DNA of 64,000 bases from contig JAIFKS010000014.1 in assembly GCA_020049465.1 (NCBI GenBank), positions 57,951-121,950 of the forward strand, given 5' to 3'. Of this stretch, positions 61,595 to 64,000 are shown in pieces. The notes under the pieces are model-generated. The model saw only the letters and a program-made list of their open reading frames with translations, was not told the origin of the DNA and made no database searches. The position numbers were made by a program, and so were the translations under genes. The stretch comes from a bacterium (GTDB lineage: Bacteria > Krumholzibacteriota > Krumholzibacteriia > LZORAL124-64-63). The stretch's first letter is position 1. Each line of letters starts with the position of its first letter.

Positions 61595-62836
61595 TTAGTC
61601 GTCCACTCCGGACAGGGCGCCGGCGTTGGCCACCACCCTGGTGATCCTCTCGACGATCTCTTTCTTCTCGCCGCCGTCGTCCTTGACGCCGAGGTCCTCG
61701 CGCGCCCAGGCGCTCTGCGGGAAGGGCCCGAGACTCTCCAGTTCCTCCCAGCTCGTGACCCCGGTTTCCTTGCGGAAGACCAGTTCCCCGCCTTCGGCGC
61801 GGTCGACGGTGATCAGATCGCCCCGCCGGATCTGCTCGCTGCAGATGAAATGGCTGATGGGCGTCACGATCTCCTTCTCCACGACCCGCTTGAGCGGACG
61901 GGCGCCGTACTGCACGTCGGTGCCGGTCTCGACCAGATAGCGTTTGGCCTCCTGGGTGATCTCGAGCAGGAACGGCTCGGCGCACAGCAGCGACCGGTGG
62001 TGCACCTGGGCGATGAGGATGTCCAGGATCGCGTACAGGTGCTGTTCCTTGAGCGTGTGGTAGGTGATGATCTCGTCGAACCGGTTCAGGAACTCGAACG
62101 GGAAGACCTTTTTTGCCGCCCGCATGGCGGCGTCTTCCACGTCCCGGTCCAGCTTGGCCTCGCAGACGCCCGTGGAGAAGCCGATCCCGTTCTGCGACAG
62201 GTGAGCCCCCATCGCCTCGCTGCCGACGTTGGACGTCAGCACGATGATGGACTGCCGGAAATCCACTTCCTCGTTGTTGCCCAGCACCACGGTGCCGTCC
62301 TCGAGGATGCCCAGCAGCAGGTTCCACAGCTTGGGGTGCGCCTTTTCGATCTCGTCGAACAGGATGATCGACAGGTAGCGCTCGCTGTCGGGCGGGAACA
62401 GCCGGCCGAGTTTGCTGTCGGCCTCGCTGATCATGCCGGACTGCGCATCGAGCGCCTTGCGGTGGTGGCGATCGATGTTCTCCTGCGACAGCAGCGGCCG
62501 GATCTCGCCGCCCACATAGCCCGGCGGCGAACCCAGCAGCTTCGAGATGTTGTAGTGCGCCGAGTATTCCTGGCAATTGATCCGCGTGAAGGCGCGGCGG
62601 TTGCCGAACACGGTTTCGGCCAGGGCGCGCACCGTTTCGGTCTTGCCGACGCCGGTGGGCCCCATGAACATCATCGTCAAGAGCGGCCGCTCCGGATCGT
62701 GCACGCCCGCGATCAGCCGGCTGAAGCTGTCGGACATCTTGTCGATGGCCTGCGGTTGGCCCACGACCATCTTGTTCATGTGCGCGGTGAAGCGGGACAA
62801 CTGTTCGTTGCGCTTCTCGAAGCGGAGGATCTTCAC
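61595..62836 (-). CDS. Single-ring Clp/Hsp100-type AAA+ ATPase (ClpB D2-like only)
   Basis: 413 residues from GTG 62836 (AGGA seven bases upstream); ATG 62926 would add 30 unconserved residues. The core matches the second AAA+ ring of ClpB/ClpA: FMGPTGVGKTETVRALAE (Walker A), GSPPGYVGG (pore loop), ILFDEIEKAHP (Walker B), LTSNVGS (sensor 1), FLNRFDEI (Arg finger) and YGARPLKR (sensor 2). There is no N-domain, no D1 ring, no middle coiled coil and no visible ClpP-docking loop. The charged C-terminal tail (~70 residues) is unique. Probably an unfoldase with unknown clients. Confidence 0.87.
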   Translation of the reverse strand: MKILRFEKRNEQLSRFTAHMNKMVVGQPQAIDKMSDSFSRLIAGVHDPERPLLTMMFMGPTGVGKTETVRALAETVFGNRRAFTRINCQEYSAHYNISKLLGSPPGYVGGEIRPLLSQENIDRHHRKALDAQSGMISEADSKLGRLFPPDSERYLSIILFDEIEKAHPKLWNLLLGILEDGTVVLGNNEEVDFRQSIIVLTSNVGSEAMGAHLSQNGIGFSTGVCEAKLDRDVEDAAMRAAKKVFPFEFLNRFDEIITYHTLKEQHLYAILDILIAQVHHRSLLCAEPFLLEITQEAKRYLVETGTDVQYGARPLKRVVEKEIVTPISHFICSEQIRRGDLITVDRAEGGELVFRKETGVTSWEELESLGPFPQSAWAREDLGVKDDGGEKKEIVERITRVVANAGALSGVDD

Positions 62837-62970
62837 GTCCGTGTCCTGTCTGTTGACGCCAGGTCGGCACGGGGCCGGGACATCCTTGTCCTCGGACGGT
62901 ATGGGAGAACCCGTCCGTGGCGCCATGATCGGTCATCCACGGAACGGCTTGAGCGCAATTGCAATGAAAA

Positions 62971-62993
62971 GGGGGCGCAACCTGTGCGCCCCC
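62971..62993 (-). terminator. Intrinsic terminator of the 5'-nucleotidase gene
   Basis: On the minus strand GGGGGCGCA-CAGGT-TGCGCCCCC followed by TTTTC, 25 bases after the stop codon. Confidence 0.75.
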
Positions 62994-63017
62994 ATGGCAT
63001 TGCGGTGGTCAGGAATC

Positions 63018-64000
63018 TTACAGCCAGGGCTTCGCCAGGTAGGAAGCCTGCGCCTGGCCGGGCTTTTCGACCCAGCGATCGTCGATGCGGGGCCGGACCG
63101 GGCTGTGGCGCGTGACGTACTGCTCGACGGCCTCGGCCTGGCTGACGCCGGTCGGGGTGATTTTTTCGGCCGGAATGGTGGTCAGGAAGTCCAGGCCGCT
63201 GTTGCCTTCCATGAGGAAGTCGGTGATCACGACATCGTATTCGCGATCCGGATCCCAGGGCTCGCCCCCGATTTCCAGTTCGACCACGCGGTCGCGGTCG
63301 GGCCGCGACAGATCGAGGACCACGCGGGCGCCCGACAGCAGGATGCCCCCGCTTCGGCCTTCCACGCGCGACTCGATGAGGCGCCGCACCATCCGGCCGT
63401 CCATGGTCACGATCATCAACTCGTTGCCGAAAGGCATGACCGAGAAGATGTCGCGGGTCGTCAATTCTCCCGCCTGCAGGTCGGCGCGCAGACCGCCGCT
63501 GTTTTGCACCGCGAGGTCGCCCGAGAACCGTTCGCGCATCGCATCGGTCACCAGGTTGGCCATGAGGCTGCCGCCCGGGTTGCCGCGTCCCAGCGTGACG
63601 GCGCTCGAGCCGATCACCTTGGTCATTTCGGCTTCGGCCAGTTCATGGTGCGGGCGGATGACGGAAGCGATCCCGGCATCCGGCCAGATCTCGTCCTCGA
63701 ACAGCGTGATCAGCGTGCCGTCGGCATGGGCGCCCTCGTACCCGACCAGGGAACGCGTGGCCCGGTCGATCAGCAGTACGGCGTGGCCGAGGCTGCTGCC
63801 GTTGCCGAAGCTCTCGAAGCACATGGTGTGGTTCACGGGATCGATCCAGGGTTCCTTGTAGCCGCGGTGGGTGTGGCCGCCCACGGCGATATCGATGCCC
63901 GGAACGGCGTTGACCAGTTCCATGAGATTCATGCCGCCGCGCGAGTAGTTGGACCCGTAGGTGCCCTCCTGCCCGCGCTCGGCCTCGCCCTGCGCCGCGA
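63018..64000 (-). CDS. 5'-nucleotidase/UshA-family phosphoesterase, C-terminal part (N-terminus outside window)
   Basis: The frame is open to the window edge; Met at 63932 is internal (codons upstream read EGTYGSNYSRGG). It begins in the metallophosphatase domain, with the metal-binding GGHTHRG motif and its downstream NHTMCFESFGNGSSLG. It continues into the 5_nucleotid_C domain: VQNSGGLRADLQAGELTTRD and FSVMPFGNELMIVTMDG, with the nucleotide-stacking Phe region, and ITDFLMEGNSGLDF. Relatives hydrolyse nucleotides or other phosphoesters in the periplasm. It ends LAKPWL. Confidence 0.9.
   Translation of the reverse strand, partial: AAQGEAERGQEGTYGSNYSRGGMNLMELVNAVPGIDIAVGGHTHRGYKEPWIDPVNHTMCFESFGNGSSLGHAVLLIDRATRSLVGYEGAHADGTLITLFEDEIWPDAGIASVIRPHHELAEAEMTKVIGSSAVTLGRGNPGGSLMANLVTDAMRERFSGDLAVQNSGGLRADLQAGELTTRDIFSVMPFGNELMIVTMDGRMVRRLIESRVEGRSGGILLSGARVVLDLSRPDRDRVVELEIGGEPWDPDREYDVVITDFLMEGNSGLDFLTTIPAEKITPTGVSQAEAVEQYVTRHSPVRPRIDDRWVEKPGQAQASYLAKPWL

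Overview
The window is a GC-rich stretch of a Gram-negative bacterial chromosome. Genes are densely packed, and many junctions are ATGA, GTGA or TTGA start/stop overlaps. Outer-membrane barrels, lipoproteins, a FlgD/Por-like secretion tail, multiheme cytochromes, a fused B12 mutase (IcmF) and hybrid sensor kinases fit an FCB-group or Eisenbacteria/Krumholzibacteriota-like lineage. That placement is inference; the window contains no rRNA or other phylogenetic marker gene that I could use.

Layout. 1-2700: 3' end of pyrE, a GT-C-like membrane protein and a laccase-domain protein. 2746-6198: icmF on the minus strand. 6199-6976: gene-poor stretch with faint repeat remnants. 6977-8746: GAF hybrid histidine kinase. 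8747-16205: accessory island, nearly all on the minus strand. It holds an orphan secretion-tail fragment, a secreted ubiquitin-like protein, an aldo/keto reductase, a HAD hydrolase, a second secreted protein, a beta-propeller protein with a sorting tail, and three degraded IS91-family transposase pieces. 16223-18135: Wzi-like barrel and a small membrane protein. 18396-18523: a candidate small RNA with its own promoter and U-tract. 18712-22418: a pair of M16 peptidases, one with and one without the zinc motif. 22779-27081: DNA glycosylase and a four-gene ABC exporter operon. 27216-29656: metK and a Cys/Met-type lyase. 29719-32751: hybrid kinase and response regulator. 32779-39314: tyrosine catabolism operon (hppD, hmgA, unknown gene, fahA, aacS). 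39507-45874: another hybrid kinase, an ATP/ADP-translocase-like carrier, arginine deiminase, PilZ and CheV. 45991-50725: nadE-rsmI-CDP-alcohol transferase-tmk-ctpA cluster. 50881-57578: threonine aldolase, HU protein, lipoprotein, site-2-like protease, GT9, rsgA, PTS EIIA and a zinc-ribbon protein. 57699-61327: porin-cytochrome electron conduit (10-11 heme cytochrome, barrel, 6-heme lipoprotein). 61595-64000: single-ring Clp-type ATPase and the C-terminal part of a 5'-nucleotidase.

How it fits together. The tyrosine operon turns 4-hydroxyphenylpyruvate into fumarate and acetoacetate and then activates acetoacetate with CoA. IcmF points to branched acyl-CoA metabolism. The cytochrome trio would move electrons across the outer membrane. 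Together they suggest an amino-acid-degrading heterotroph with extracellular electron transfer.

The standout item is the protein at 8886-9614. It has a signal peptide whose predicted cleavage leaves the mature chain starting at the equivalent of ubiquitin Met1. The next ~70 residues match eukaryotic ubiquitin at about two thirds of positions and keep the L8/I44/V70 surface patch, but lack K48, K63 and the C-terminal Gly-Gly. A beta-rich domain follows, ending in a SWGxxKALYR tail. A nearby, otherwise unrelated secreted protein (12393-13010) ends in almost the same tail, which may be an undescribed C-terminal sorting signal.
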